Positions 18,413-26,707 of a stretch of 64,000 nt of DNA are shown here, one piece after another; position 1 is the first letter of the stretch, and each line of letters opens with the position of its first letter. Both the position numbers and the translations under genes were made by a program. This DNA is from G963667675 sp965249215 (GTDB lineage: Bacteria > Chloroflexota > Dehalococcoidia > Lucifugimonadales > UBA3495). Location of the stretch: positions 496,001 through 560,000 of the forward strand of contig CBDFLN010000002.1 in the NCBI GenBank assembly GCA_965249215.1. Reading direction: 5' to 3'. The notes beneath the pieces are model-generated. The model worked only from the letters and a program-made list of their open reading frames with translations, ran no database searches and was not told the DNA's origin.

Positions 18413-18730
18413 TTAATGGTGAGTATCCAGATAATCCTTGTTAATGGCCATGGCCTCTCCGGGGCCATAGGTCTGGTATAGCTGCACGGTGTTCCAGCTA
18501 ATCATTCGCGAGTCCCACAGTTGCCTTTCAGCCGCCTCAAAGCTGGGCGCGTCCATAATCAACACGATCTTATGAGCCCCCAGCATCACATGAATTCCCA
18601 AGATTGATACTTGATTCTTCTGCTCCAGTTCCGCCACCTTCGGCATGATCGAGGTAATAGTGTCAAAGATCTCTTTGTTTGAGCCTGGGCACTGCGCTGG
18701 GGTATGGTCACAGATAGCAACGAATTCCAT
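18413..18730 (-). CDS. Conserved small protein, possible ferredoxin-like fold
   Basis: 105 residues starting MEFVAICDHTPAQCPGSNKE. I do not recognise the family with certainty. The layout (short strand, helix with VAELEQKN, strand GIHVMLGAHKIVLIMDAPS, helix FEAAERQL) looks like a dimeric alpha/beta barrel protein of the DUF3303/GYD/ABM type. It lies between an amidase and a hydrolase in the same orientation, so a role in the same pathway is possible. Confidence 0.6.
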   Translation of the reverse strand: MEFVAICDHTPAQCPGSNKEIFDTITSIMPKVAELEQKNQVSILGIHVMLGAHKIVLIMDAPSFEAAERQLWDSRMISWNTVQLYQTYGPGEAMAINKDYLDTHH

Positions 18731-18972
18731 TCTCGTGACTCCTCTCTCCTGAGCTCTTCCTAGAGTGAGCCGGAATATCCCAGGTGGAACTCACCACCTT
18801 GATGCGCTCGGCGTTCTGGGCTAGCCCAGACTATATGAGCTACCCGTTGATGTTGTCAACTGCCGCCACCACGCCTGTTTGGCCGCGAACCGGTGGCAGG
18901 ACGGCCGTGTGCGGTTCAGAGCCTACTTACCCCCTTGCTCCACTGCTCCGGTACGCCACTTTAGGGGAATTG

Positions 18973-20175
18973 TTATGAACCCAACTCAGCAGCAACCTGG
19001 AGGGTGAAGGAGATTAGCAGCTCGTCAGAGCCTCGTGGCCCTATCAACGATAGACCGACCGGAAGGCCATCCATTTCCGTCACGGGCAGGTTGACCTGGG
19101 GCGATCCCATAGTACCTGCGGTGCAAGTTAGCAAGCCGATCCTGGACAGCAAATCGTTCTGGTCAGACAGGCTTCGGCCTTTTGGGGGCGCCGGCGTTGG
19201 TGCGGTAGGCAAGCATACGATTGTGCCATCAGCAAATACAGCGTCCATGCGCGAGAGGACGGCTTCTCGCTGGGATTTCGCTGCTTCGACCTCGTTCTCC
19301 GAAATGACACTTGCCATGGCGTACCTGTTTGACACCCAAAAGCTGAACCGAGGGTTAACCTGGTCGATCCAGTCGCGGGCGGTATCCCAGGACTCTCGAG
19401 CCTGAAGTACCTGCTGCTGCTGCGACCAAGCGGCTAGGCCCGACGGCGCGAGCCGTTCCGTCACCGATTGGTCTAATAGGGACGCAACCTTGCTCACGAC
19501 CGGCTCGAGAGCGTCGGCCACGCCTTGGTCCGCTACTTCGAAGGCGTCCTGGGCGATCAGCAGACGCCGGGGCCGCGCTTCCAGGATTTCACTCTGGAGT
19601 AGGACCGCACCGACCCGGGCGAAAAGTGCCGCGTCACGAGCAAACCAACCGATGGTGTCGTAACTGGGCGCCTGGATCAGTATGCCGTCGAGAGGAATTC
19701 TCCCGTGAGTCGGCCGCAAGCCGAATACACCACAAAAGCTGGCGGGTATCCGCACCGAGCCGCCTGTGTCGGAACCCAGAGCGAAATCCACCAATCCCCC
19801 GGCCACCGCTGAAACAGACCCGCTGGATGACCCGCCGGGGACGCGGTCCGGCGCCCGCGAGTTTATGGGCGTGCCGTAATGAACGTTCTCGCCGAATATC
19901 CCTCGAGTAAGCTCGTCGCTTATGGTCTTGCCGACCATGGTAGCGCCGGCATCGACCAACTCCTGCACTGCCCAAGCGGTTCTAGTAGCCGCGTCGTGGG
20001 TAGCCTTCCAATCCGGATTGCCTCCGCCGGTAACGTACCCAGCCACATCGAGGATGTCCTTCGCGGCGAAAGTCAGTCCGGAAAGGGGCCCTTCCGAAGC
20101 GCCATCCAGATAAGCATCGGAATCCTTACAGAAGGCCCCCATACGATCGTTCAGCGTCCGGCGGGATTGAGACAT
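18973..20175 (-). CDS. Amidase signature family hydrolase
   Basis: A 400-residue amidase with the Ser-cisSer-Lys triad of the family: Lys39 in FAAKDILD, the cis-Ser in VPGGSSSGS (114-120) and nucleophile Ser140 in GSDTGGSVRIPAS. It hydrolyses a C-N amide bond in an unknown carboxamide. At 400 residues it is short for the family, lacking part of the N-terminal helices. It is the second amidase of the cluster, separated from the first by 306 bases holding a strong hairpin, so the two may be separate transcripts. Confidence 0.9.
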   Translation of the reverse strand: MSQSRRTLNDRMGAFCKDSDAYLDGASEGPLSGLTFAAKDILDVAGYVTGGGNPDWKATHDAATRTAWAVQELVDAGATMVGKTISDELTRGIFGENVHYGTPINSRAPDRVPGGSSSGSVSAVAGGLVDFALGSDTGGSVRIPASFCGVFGLRPTHGRIPLDGILIQAPSYDTIGWFARDAALFARVGAVLLQSEILEARPRRLLIAQDAFEVADQGVADALEPVVSKVASLLDQSVTERLAPSGLAAWSQQQQVLQARESWDTARDWIDQVNPRFSFWVSNRYAMASVISENEVEAAKSQREAVLSRMDAVFADGTIVCLPTAPTPAPPKGRSLSDQNDLLSRIGLLTCTAGTMGSPQVNLPVTEMDGLPVGLSLIGPRGSDELLISFTLQVAAELGS

Positions 20176-20481
20176 TTCCGTTTCTCCGAAGGCCAGTATT
20201 CACAACTTGTAGGGCGAGCCGTCCCTGGTAGAGCAACCAATAACATCCGGCCTGCCGGCAGCACCTTTTACACCAGTAGATGAGCCTGTCTCACCCCAGG
20301 CGAGACAGGCTCGATCGAGACGGCAATCCTGGGGAGACGGCTATCCATATTCCGGTCAGATTAATCAGCTATGAGACCGCTTACAATTTCGACCCCGGGT
20401 GGCGATAGCTATAGAAGCTCATACTAGTTGATCTCTGTCTGACATCCATGTGCTCTCTGTGGATCAATGCAGTTGTATCGG
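20176..20481. other. Intergenic region
   Basis: No gene seen between the two amidases. The only clear structure is the hairpin at 20282-20312. Confidence 0.4.
20282..20312 (-). terminator. 11-bp perfect hairpin between the amidases
   Basis: GAGCCTGTCTC (20282-20292) and GAGACAGGCTC (20302-20312) pair perfectly around nine bases, 170 bases past the stop of the upstream amidase. There is no T-run, so factor-independent termination is doubtful; it could also protect or attenuate the transcript. Confidence 0.45.
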
Positions 20482-21894
20482 TCAGATGGGCGGGCGGCGT
20501 TGGCGCCATTCGGTGGCCTGTTCGTAAGCGTGTGCGGCTCGCAGGACCGTCAGCTCATCGAAGGGCCTGCCCGCCAACTGCAAAGCGATGGGAAGACCTG
20601 CATCGGAGAAGCCGCAGGGAACTGAGATAGCGGGAGAACCGGTAATGTTGAAGGGCCGGGTATACTGCATCAGAGCCGACGCAGCTCCCACTAATTTTTC
20701 TCCAACCTGCACCTCCGTGCCCAGCAACTTGGGAGCAGTTACAGGTTCGGTAGGCCCGGCTAGCAGGTCGACCTCCCGCAGCAGTTGGCGTACTTCGCTA
20801 TTGAATATAGACCTGGTTTGCTGGGCCCGCAGATAGTCGGCGGCAGATATAAGCAGCCCAGCTTCAAGGCGCAGCCGCACCGACGGCTCTAGCTTGTCGA
20901 GGTCCTCGGCCGGCATGTCCCGGTGATATGCAGCGGCCTCGGCCATGAGGATAGGTGTGGAGATAGCCGGAGCCTGGGAGAACATGGGAAAAGGAACCTC
21001 GGTGACCACAGCGCCCATCGACTCCAGCAGCCCCAGTGCGTCGCGGACCGCCTGATCAACCTGCGGGTCTAGCGGAATGTCGAAATATTCCCTTGGGACG
21101 CCGATACGGAGGCCGCGCACCTCTCCGGTGAGAGCGGTAGTATAGTCGGGCACATCTACCGCGGCCGACGCCAGATCGTTGGGGTCGTAGCCAGCGATGA
21201 CATTCATCGTCAATGCGGCGTCTTCCACAGTGCGCGCCATGGGCCCGGGGTGGTCCAAGCTCCAGGACAGAGGCGTCAGGCCATAGCGGCTGACAAGGCC
21301 GTAGGTGGGCTTGAGACCGACAATGCCGCAAAGAGCGGCCGGGATACGGACGGAGCCGCCGGAGTCGCTGCCGGCAGTAATAGTGCACTGTCCTGCCGCC
21401 GCAGCCGACCCTGCCCCGCCACTGGAACCGCCGGTTGTCATCTCCGGGTCCCAAGGATTGTGCATATGGCCGTAATCGGGGTTCTCCCCCGTGGTGCCAT
21501 AAGCAAACTGGTACATGTTTAACTTGCCAAGTAAAATGGCTCCGGCCTGCCGGAGCCGCACCGCCACTGTGCAGTCTTCTTCAGGGATGAAGGTGTCGTA
21601 GACTCTGGAGCCCGATGTGGTGCGCACGCCCGCGGTGTTGAACAGGTCCTTGAGGCCCACAGGGATGCCGTGGAGCGGGCCCAGGTAGTTGCCTCTTTGT
21701 ATATCTGCTTCGGCCCGCCGGGCTTCAGCCCGCGCTTCGTCGGGTAACAGGGTGATGAAGGAGTTCAGTACCGGCTCTGTGGCCTCAATACGAGCGAGGT
21801 GAGCGTCGATGATTTCGACGGGAGATACTTCCTTGCTCTGGACCAGCTTGGCGAGCTGGCCCGCGCTCGTGTAGCAAAGCTCCAGTGACTCCAT
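20482..21894 (-). CDS. GatA-like amidase
   Basis: A 470-residue amidase signature protein close in layout to GatA: SPVEIIDAHLARIE (24-37), catalytic Lys82 (PVGLKDLF), cis-Ser in TTGGSSGG (153-160), nucleophile Ser181 (GSDSGGSVRIPA). GatA proper pairs with GatB and GatC for Gln-tRNA formation. Here there is no gatB, but a 64-residue GatC/AtzG-like gene sits upstream in the same orientation, the arrangement of catabolic amidases such as AtzF-AtzG. Amide hydrolysis in a degradation pathway is therefore more likely than tRNA amidation. A MITE-like repeat separates the two genes. Confidence 0.88.
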   Translation of the reverse strand: MESLELCYTSAGQLAKLVQSKEVSPVEIIDAHLARIEATEPVLNSFITLLPDEARAEARRAEADIQRGNYLGPLHGIPVGLKDLFNTAGVRTTSGSRVYDTFIPEEDCTVAVRLRQAGAILLGKLNMYQFAYGTTGENPDYGHMHNPWDPEMTTGGSSGGAGSAAAAGQCTITAGSDSGGSVRIPAALCGIVGLKPTYGLVSRYGLTPLSWSLDHPGPMARTVEDAALTMNVIAGYDPNDLASAAVDVPDYTTALTGEVRGLRIGVPREYFDIPLDPQVDQAVRDALGLLESMGAVVTEVPFPMFSQAPAISTPILMAEAAAYHRDMPAEDLDKLEPSVRLRLEAGLLISAADYLRAQQTRSIFNSEVRQLLREVDLLAGPTEPVTAPKLLGTEVQVGEKLVGAASALMQYTRPFNITGSPAISVPCGFSDAGLPIALQLAGRPFDELTVLRAAHAYEQATEWRQRRPPI

Positions 21895-21923
21895 AGGTCC
21901 TCCCCTAATGACTCGGTCTCCGC

Positions 21924-22072
21924 TAACAAACTATCTCAAAAAGATGGTTCGATAAGCTCACCACGAACGGAGAGTTTTCGGTGCCGCTCGCCCTGAGCCA
22001 GTCCTGAGCTAGTCGAAGGGACTGTCGAAGGACCTATAGTGCTAGCCGGAAACGTTTTGAGATAGTTGCTAG
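21924..22072. repeat. MITE-like element with 13-bp perfect terminal inverted repeats
   Basis: AACTATCTCAAAA at 21929-21941 is perfectly inverted at 22055-22067; the flanks extend imperfectly as CTAACA / CTAGCA. Inside is a motif family of the kind TTCGATAAGCTCACCACGAA and CCTGAGC...GTCGAAGG, repeated in part (AGTCCTGAGCTAGTCGAAGG, then CTGTCGAAGGAC). About 150 bases, no coding capacity. It lies exactly between the GatC-like gene and its amidase. Confidence 0.75.
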
Positions 22073-22195
22073 GTCCAATCCGACGAAAGCGGGATTCTGC
22101 CTAGCTCACTCGCATGGTGGCCGTCATGCGGGAACCCGATTTTGGGGGTATCCAAAATTCCCTTCATTCGGTTGCCGGGAGCTGCCCGAGACCCT

Positions 22196-22390
22196 CTAGT
22201 TTCCCGGGGGCAAGAATGCCATGGCCGGCTCGGCGCGGGACACGTCAATGTCCTTGAGGCTCTCAAAGCTGGCCAGCATGTTTCGAGCGAAAGCAACTAA
22301 TTCTTCGCCGTGGCCGCCACTCAGGTCTACCCCGGCTGCGGCGGCCAAGGACAAGAGAGCTTCCTGGGACACGGGCTCTGCTGCTGCCAT
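22196..22390 (-). CDS. GatC/AtzG-like small amidase partner
   Basis: 64 residues, MAAAEPVSQEALLSLAAAAG, then helix ELVAFARNMLASFESLKDID and the ending VSRAEPAMAFLPPGN. The two helices plus a C-terminal strand with 'V-x-x-x-EP' resemble GatC and AtzG, which wrap around GatA-type amidases and stabilise them. It is directly upstream of the GatA-like amidase, separated only by a MITE-like repeat. Too short for certainty, but position and pattern agree. Confidence 0.65.
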   Translation of the reverse strand: MAAAEPVSQEALLSLAAAAGVDLSGGHGEELVAFARNMLASFESLKDIDVSRAEPAMAFLPPGN

Positions 22391-22722
22391 CCGTCCTCCT
22401 GAGAATATCGGCCCGAGTGCTACTCGGCGCCTGGGGTCAAGCCTGGGCTATCTTGCAATCGCGATTGCAGCATAGCTATCCATTTATACCCGGCCGACAA
22501 GATGTGCCGGCTAACACCAGGAATCTTACCTTCCGCCATCTATGTGGAATGCAAGAGCCGTCACCCCTTGACTGGGGAAGGTTGGAGTAGGGGGCATCCG
22601 TATCCGCTAAATTCAAACGAAAGCGGTGCCGCCAAGCTGCACTCCGTAAATGACTGGCCCTAATCCAAACCCCTATTGGCCCCCCAGGCGCAGCCGGATC
22701 TCTCTGTGGGGCTACGCCATTT
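22391..22722. other. Intergenic region upstream of the amidase unit
   Basis: No gene seen. It holds the 16-bp palindrome at 22454-22469 and presumably the promoter of the GatC-like/amidase unit. Confidence 0.4.
22454..22469. promoter_or_regulatory. 16-bp perfect palindrome, candidate operator
   Basis: TGCAATCGCGATTGCA is a perfect palindrome without a loop, 64 bases before the start of the GatC-like gene. Length and position suit a binding site for a homodimeric repressor (TetR, MarR or GntR type). No regulator gene is adjacent. Confidence 0.45.
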
Positions 22723-23655
22723 CTACCGGGCGGGCGAATGCTCAGCGTACCAGTCGATTATCTCCGAGCCCGTGCCCTGCCACACACCCTGCTTCCGCTC
22801 GATGTGCGTCAGCACTTCGTCCAGATACGCAATCCGGTGCGGCTGACCTATGAAGAACGGGTTCACGCTTACGATGGTGAGTAGACCGCTCTGGGCTCCC
22901 TCCACGTACTGCACGTCGAAGCTCTCCCGGACCATCTGGGACCACTGCCAGATAGGCACCCTCCGGTTCCAACTCATTTCCACATCATCCAGCTCGGTCA
23001 GGATGGGCAGAGCGTAGAGATTGCCGGTCGGAACCTTCATGGGGTAGGGCTGCTCGTCGTTACACCAGTCGCAGACGTATCGGATTCCAGCCTCAGCAAG
23101 CAGCCGCGGGGTCCTCTCCGATTCGCCGTACTCCGGGCCCAGCCATCCGGTGGGTCTCTTCCCCGTAGCATTGGCCAGGGTCTCTAGGCTCTCCTTGATG
23201 TACTGGCGCTCCTCATCCTCAGACATCTGGCTGGTGATCATTCGCCGGACGCCGATCCCATGCCCCATCAACTCATACCCACGCTGCGTGCATTCTTTAA
23301 CCAGCGTGGGGTACCGCGACGCCGTAAGGGCGTCCATGGCCACCGTGGCCTTGATTCCGTGTTTGTCCAGGGTTTCCAGGACCCTGAAGATCCCCACCCG
23401 ATGTCCGTACTCGCGATGGGTCACCGTGTGGTAGTCGGGGTCCGGTGACACCCGCATCGGTGCAGTGAGGGAGTGACTATGGAATGCGCCTGGGGCCAGA
23501 GCCCACTCGTAGTGCTCCAGGCGAACCAGGACACAAAAGGCTATTCGTGCGTTATCTGGCCAGCGGAGGACTCCCCGCCTAACGAATGGGTCCCAATCGT
23601 AGTACTCGTGGTCCATTCCATAGTGGTCCATCCGCCATTTCAGCTCGTCAACCAT
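22723..23655 (-). CDS. Polysaccharide-deacetylase-fold hydrolase (PuuE-like), second
   Basis: A 310-residue NodB/PuuE-type protein. The Asn-Ala-Arg strand (RWPDNARIAFCV), the REYGHRVGIFRVLETLDKHG segment and ELMGHGIGVRR with a metal-site His are typical of the allantoinase-like branch, which acts on small amides or cyclic ureides rather than polysaccharides. It begins 22 bases after its paralog and is surely co-transcribed. The pair may work as a heteromer or on related substrates. Exact reaction unknown. Confidence 0.82.
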   Translation of the reverse strand: MVDELKWRMDHYGMDHEYYDWDPFVRRGVLRWPDNARIAFCVLVRLEHYEWALAPGAFHSHSLTAPMRVSPDPDYHTVTHREYGHRVGIFRVLETLDKHGIKATVAMDALTASRYPTLVKECTQRGYELMGHGIGVRRMITSQMSEDEERQYIKESLETLANATGKRPTGWLGPEYGESERTPRLLAEAGIRYVCDWCNDEQPYPMKVPTGNLYALPILTELDDVEMSWNRRVPIWQWSQMVRESFDVQYVEGAQSGLLTIVSVNPFFIGQPHRIAYLDEVLTHIERKQGVWQGTGSEIIDWYAEHSPAR

Positions 23656-23677
23656 GCGCCTACTCCTTCACGGTTCC

Positions 23678-24610
23678 CTAGGCCTTCGCCCCGGCCAACC
23701 GCTCGCAGTGGGCCACCACCTCGTCATAGTAGTTGGCGGTGTAGTAATTGGCAATTTCCGCTGCGGTGGCTTGCCACACTCCGTCGTGCGACATGATGTA
23801 CTCCAAGATTTCGTCTTGGTACTTGATGCGGTAGGGGAAGCCCATGGTGTACGGGTGCAGAACCAGGCAGTACACAGTCCCGTTCTTTGCGCCTTCCTCA
23901 TAGAGCCGATCGAAGTTCTCCTTGCAGGTGCGCACGAAGGAGTCTCCTTCAAAAGGACGCTCGAACTGGAACCCCAGCAGTAGAGCGTCGTTGAGCTCCA
24001 TGGAGTAGGGTATGGACACTAGCTTCTTCCCCGACCGAACTCGGATCGGGGTGGGCTGGTCATCGTGATGCCAGTCCGCGTGGTAGGTGAGCCCGGCCTC
24101 TGCTAGAAGGTCGGGCGTTCGGGCGCTGCACCGGCTCAGCACGTTGAACCCATAGAGCTGCTGTCCAGTCTTTTTCTTGAGGAGGTCAATGTTCTCTTGA
24201 AGCCACTCCCTCTCCTCCTCCTCCTCCATCAGCCGGGGGTCGTCGGTCCTCGTGTTATAGAAGCCATGACAGCAGAATTCATATCCGCGCTCCTGCATGG
24301 CCTCTATCAGCTCGGGATGGTGGTCCAGAAGGGCGAAGTTCAGATTTACGGTGCACCTTATATTGTACTTGTCCAGCGAATCCAGCATGCGCCAGAACCC
24401 CACCCGATTGCCATAGTCCCTCAACGCGTACCCATGTATGAAGGGCGTGGGATTCGTGGCGCCACCCAACGGAGCTGCGCGCGTCCTGCGGTACTCCCAG
24501 AACTCCACGTTGGGGATCACCCAGAAGGCTACCCGGGCGTTGTTGGGCCAGCGGATAATCGGACGGTCGTTGAGCGGCATATAGTAGAGACGCTCTTCAG
24601 GAGTCACCAT
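23678..24610 (-). CDS. Polysaccharide-deacetylase-fold hydrolase (PuuE-like), first
   Basis: 310 residues from the ATG at 24610 (MVTPEERLYYMPL), which follows GGAGGTGAGG; the frame opens 37 codons earlier without family similarity. Shared motifs with the next gene: RWPNNARVAFWV, LRDYGNRVGFWRMLDSLDKY, EFCCHGFYNTR, then SARTPDLLAEAGLTY. This is again the allantoinase-like branch of the NodB fold. The upstream neighbour is a luciferase-like oxidoreductase 211 bases away. An N-containing ring or amide substrate fits the amidases downstream, but this is inference. Confidence 0.82.
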   Translation of the reverse strand: MVTPEERLYYMPLNDRPIIRWPNNARVAFWVIPNVEFWEYRRTRAAPLGGATNPTPFIHGYALRDYGNRVGFWRMLDSLDKYNIRCTVNLNFALLDHHPELIEAMQERGYEFCCHGFYNTRTDDPRLMEEEEEREWLQENIDLLKKKTGQQLYGFNVLSRCSARTPDLLAEAGLTYHADWHHDDQPTPIRVRSGKKLVSIPYSMELNDALLLGFQFERPFEGDSFVRTCKENFDRLYEEGAKNGTVYCLVLHPYTMGFPYRIKYQDEILEYIMSHDGVWQATAAEIANYYTANYYDEVVAHCERLAGAKA

Positions 24611-24821
24611 CAACCTCACCTCCGGTCCATCGTTGGAGGAGTCGAACCGGGATTCCCGCTTGCAGTTTTGCGATGAGGTGAGATATATCCTCCGTCGCAC
24701 ACTGCAAGCGCAATTATGCACCCCTGAGGATAACTGTCAAGCCATTTTACTCGTGCCGGAGATCATGCAGGAATGGGTAGGCCTTCCGCGATTGCTTTTA
24801 TCTGAATTCGCTTTCCAAAGT

Positions 24822-25793
24822 CTATTTAGCTGCTGACTTAGCTACCTGGCCCAGCAGCCGCAGGGTACGCTCCAATGATGCCGGCCGGTCAGCTCCGACC
24901 AGCACCGGGTGCGCCAGAATCTCGGTAGCCCCGAAATTCAGCAATTCCTGAAGCCGTTCGGCAGTTTTGGCGTCGTCTCCATAAATGACGAGGCCGTCGA
25001 TCATAGCGTCGCTCCAAGTAGCATTCGCCGCTTCGGGGTAGCCGGATGCGATGAACATGCGCCGGTAAAAGGGCAGCGTGGGGTAGTTGCCGAACTGCTC
25101 CCGGAAGGCAGCGCGGACCTCGTCGGCGTTGTCATGGAGGCAAAGGGGCACGTGGGCGATCAAAGGCGGCACCGGCCTGCCGGCTCGTTCCGCGCCCTTC
25201 TTCATGGCTGGTAGCGCCACGTCCCGTAGGTACGACCCAGGACACACCCAGCTGATAGCGCCGTCGGCCTCGGCGCCGCAAAGCTCGAAGGAGCCGCGCT
25301 GGAGGGCCGAAGCCATCACCGGCACGTCTACCGGCTCGGTGATGCTCTCGTGGGCCTGGAAAAACTCTCCATCAAAATCCACAGAGCCATTTTGTAGCAA
25401 CGCTTTGAGAATGCGGAGATACTCTTTCAAGTGCCCCAGAGGATCATTCATCTGTATGCCCATGGTCCGCAAACTGGGCCGGTGGCTGGGGCCAACCCCC
25501 AGCCGGAAGCGGCCGGGAGCCAGTTGGGCCATCACCAGGGACTGTTGTACCATGACCAGAGGATGCCGCGGATAAGTGGGCACCACGGAGGTGCCAAACT
25601 TGATGCTCTGCGTCTGTCCGGCGGCGGCAGCAAACGTGGTGATGCTGTCCAGCCGGGCGCCCGAGGTGGTCATCCACGCCGCCTGAATACCGAGTCGCTC
25701 GGCTTGCTCGATCTCCGTCAGCACCTCTTTTGCGTCAGGATTGGGAGGGCCGGCACTTCCACGGACGGCTATGCCGATCAGCTTCTCGTCCAT
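24822..25793 (-). CDS. Luciferase-like (LLM) flavin/F420-dependent oxidoreductase
   Basis: 323 residues of the bacterial-luciferase-like barrel family, from the ATG at 25793 preceded by GGGAG; a further in-frame Met ten codons upstream is less likely. Visible motifs are the EIEQAERLGIQAAWM opening, GTSVVPTYPRHPLVMVQQSL and the conserved LAPGRFRLGVGPSHRP. Members use reduced F420 or FMN for monooxygenation or hydride transfer. In the Rut pathway a related enzyme (RutA) opens the uracil ring, so a ring-opening step for this cluster is conceivable. Confidence 0.85.
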   Translation of the reverse strand: MDEKLIGIAVRGSAGPPNPDAKEVLTEIEQAERLGIQAAWMTTSGARLDSITTFAAAAGQTQSIKFGTSVVPTYPRHPLVMVQQSLVMAQLAPGRFRLGVGPSHRPSLRTMGIQMNDPLGHLKEYLRILKALLQNGSVDFDGEFFQAHESITEPVDVPVMASALQRGSFELCGAEADGAISWVCPGSYLRDVALPAMKKGAERAGRPVPPLIAHVPLCLHDNADEVRAAFREQFGNYPTLPFYRRMFIASGYPEAANATWSDAMIDGLVIYGDDAKTAERLQELLNFGATEILAHPVLVGADRPASLERTLRLLGQVAKSAAK

Positions 25794-26075
25794 TCTGCGA
25801 TCTCCCGAAAGTTCTGAATTCAATCACATATATATATTCGAAGTGCTTCTCTTGTTGCGGCGGGACCGGCTCAGACAAATTAACGCAAGTTCTTCGTATT
25901 AACCGCAATTGTCTAGCTGGGGGGAATACTCTGAGGGCGGACAGTAAAAGGTCAGTCTGCCGGACCGTTAGAGCCGGACTTGATTCACGGCTCCGTAGCT
26001 AGGAAGTAGTGAATCGGCAGAATAGTACGTAGCTAGAAGGGGGGCGCTCACACACTTACGGCAGCGTCCCCTTGA
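25794..26075. other. Intergenic region
   Basis: No gene seen. An AT-rich patch near 25827-25840 (alternating A/T) could belong to the promoter of the LLM gene. Confidence 0.3.
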
Positions 26076-26396
26076 CTATTTCCAATCAGGGTCCGCCGGC
26101 CAGATGTTATAGCTGCCCAAGGCCGGGCCTTTGAGAACCGGTTCGTCGGTCCAGGGCTTTGCTGCTTCCAGGAATTTAGTGACATGGGGAGCTTTGGCGT
26201 GGGCCTGAAACGCTGCTTCGTCGGTAAACACTTCATAGATCCAAATCCGGTTGGAGTCCCCAGCGTCCTGGATTACCTCGAACCGTAAGCAGCCCGGCTC
26301 GTCGGTGGCCACGACTTTAGCTTCTTCCAGTAATTCATTTACAAGCTCTTCCTTGTGCCCCTCAATAATTTGGATGGGCGAAATGACAACATACAT
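26076..26396 (-). CDS. Antibiotic biosynthesis monooxygenase (ABM/YgiN) family protein
   Basis: 106 residues from the ATG at 26396, preceded by GGAGG; the longer frame to 26519 is not family-like. The ferredoxin-like ABM pattern is clear: MYVVISPIQIIEGHKEEL, EPGCLRFEVIQD, IWIYEVFTDEAAFQAHAKAPH. Such dimeric proteins include quinol monooxygenases and heme-degrading enzymes; many have no known substrate. It lies upstream of the LLM oxidoreductase in the same orientation. Confidence 0.85.
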   Translation of the reverse strand: MYVVISPIQIIEGHKEELVNELLEEAKVVATDEPGCLRFEVIQDAGDSNRIWIYEVFTDEAAFQAHAKAPHVTKFLEAAKPWTDEPVLKGPALGSYNIWPADPDWK

Positions 26397-26707
26397 GTAT
26401 CCTCCATGAGGAATCCTAGATTCGAAGACCCTGAAACAATGACTGGATGGTACCACCGCCGACCATACCGGACAACCGTAATGTCGACTGCTGATTCTTG
26501 CTGTACTGCCGGATGTCACTATAGAAATTCACTGCCCTCTTGGGGCCAGCCGCGCCACATAGACAAGCGTCTCGCGGGTAAGGCACGGCCCCGTTCCGGA
26601 CCGAAATAGCCAATAAGGATGCGCTCGAGCACTTGCTCCCGGTTATCATCGTGGACCCGCGCCGCACAAGTGGCCCATTGACGATAGCCCATGGAGATCA
26701 GGAAATG
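26397..26707. other. Intergenic region
   Basis: No gene, RNA or repeat recognised. Confidence 0.35.

Noticed and set aside
20448..20470. ORF start overlapping the amidase end as a small plus-strand gene
   Set aside because: No ribosome site and no recognisable product; it lies mostly opposite the amidase.
24630..24720. CCCGGTTCGACTCC on the minus strand upstream of a deacetylase gene, like a tRNA 3' part
   Set aside because: No five-base T stem can be formed and the acceptor and anticodon arms are missing.
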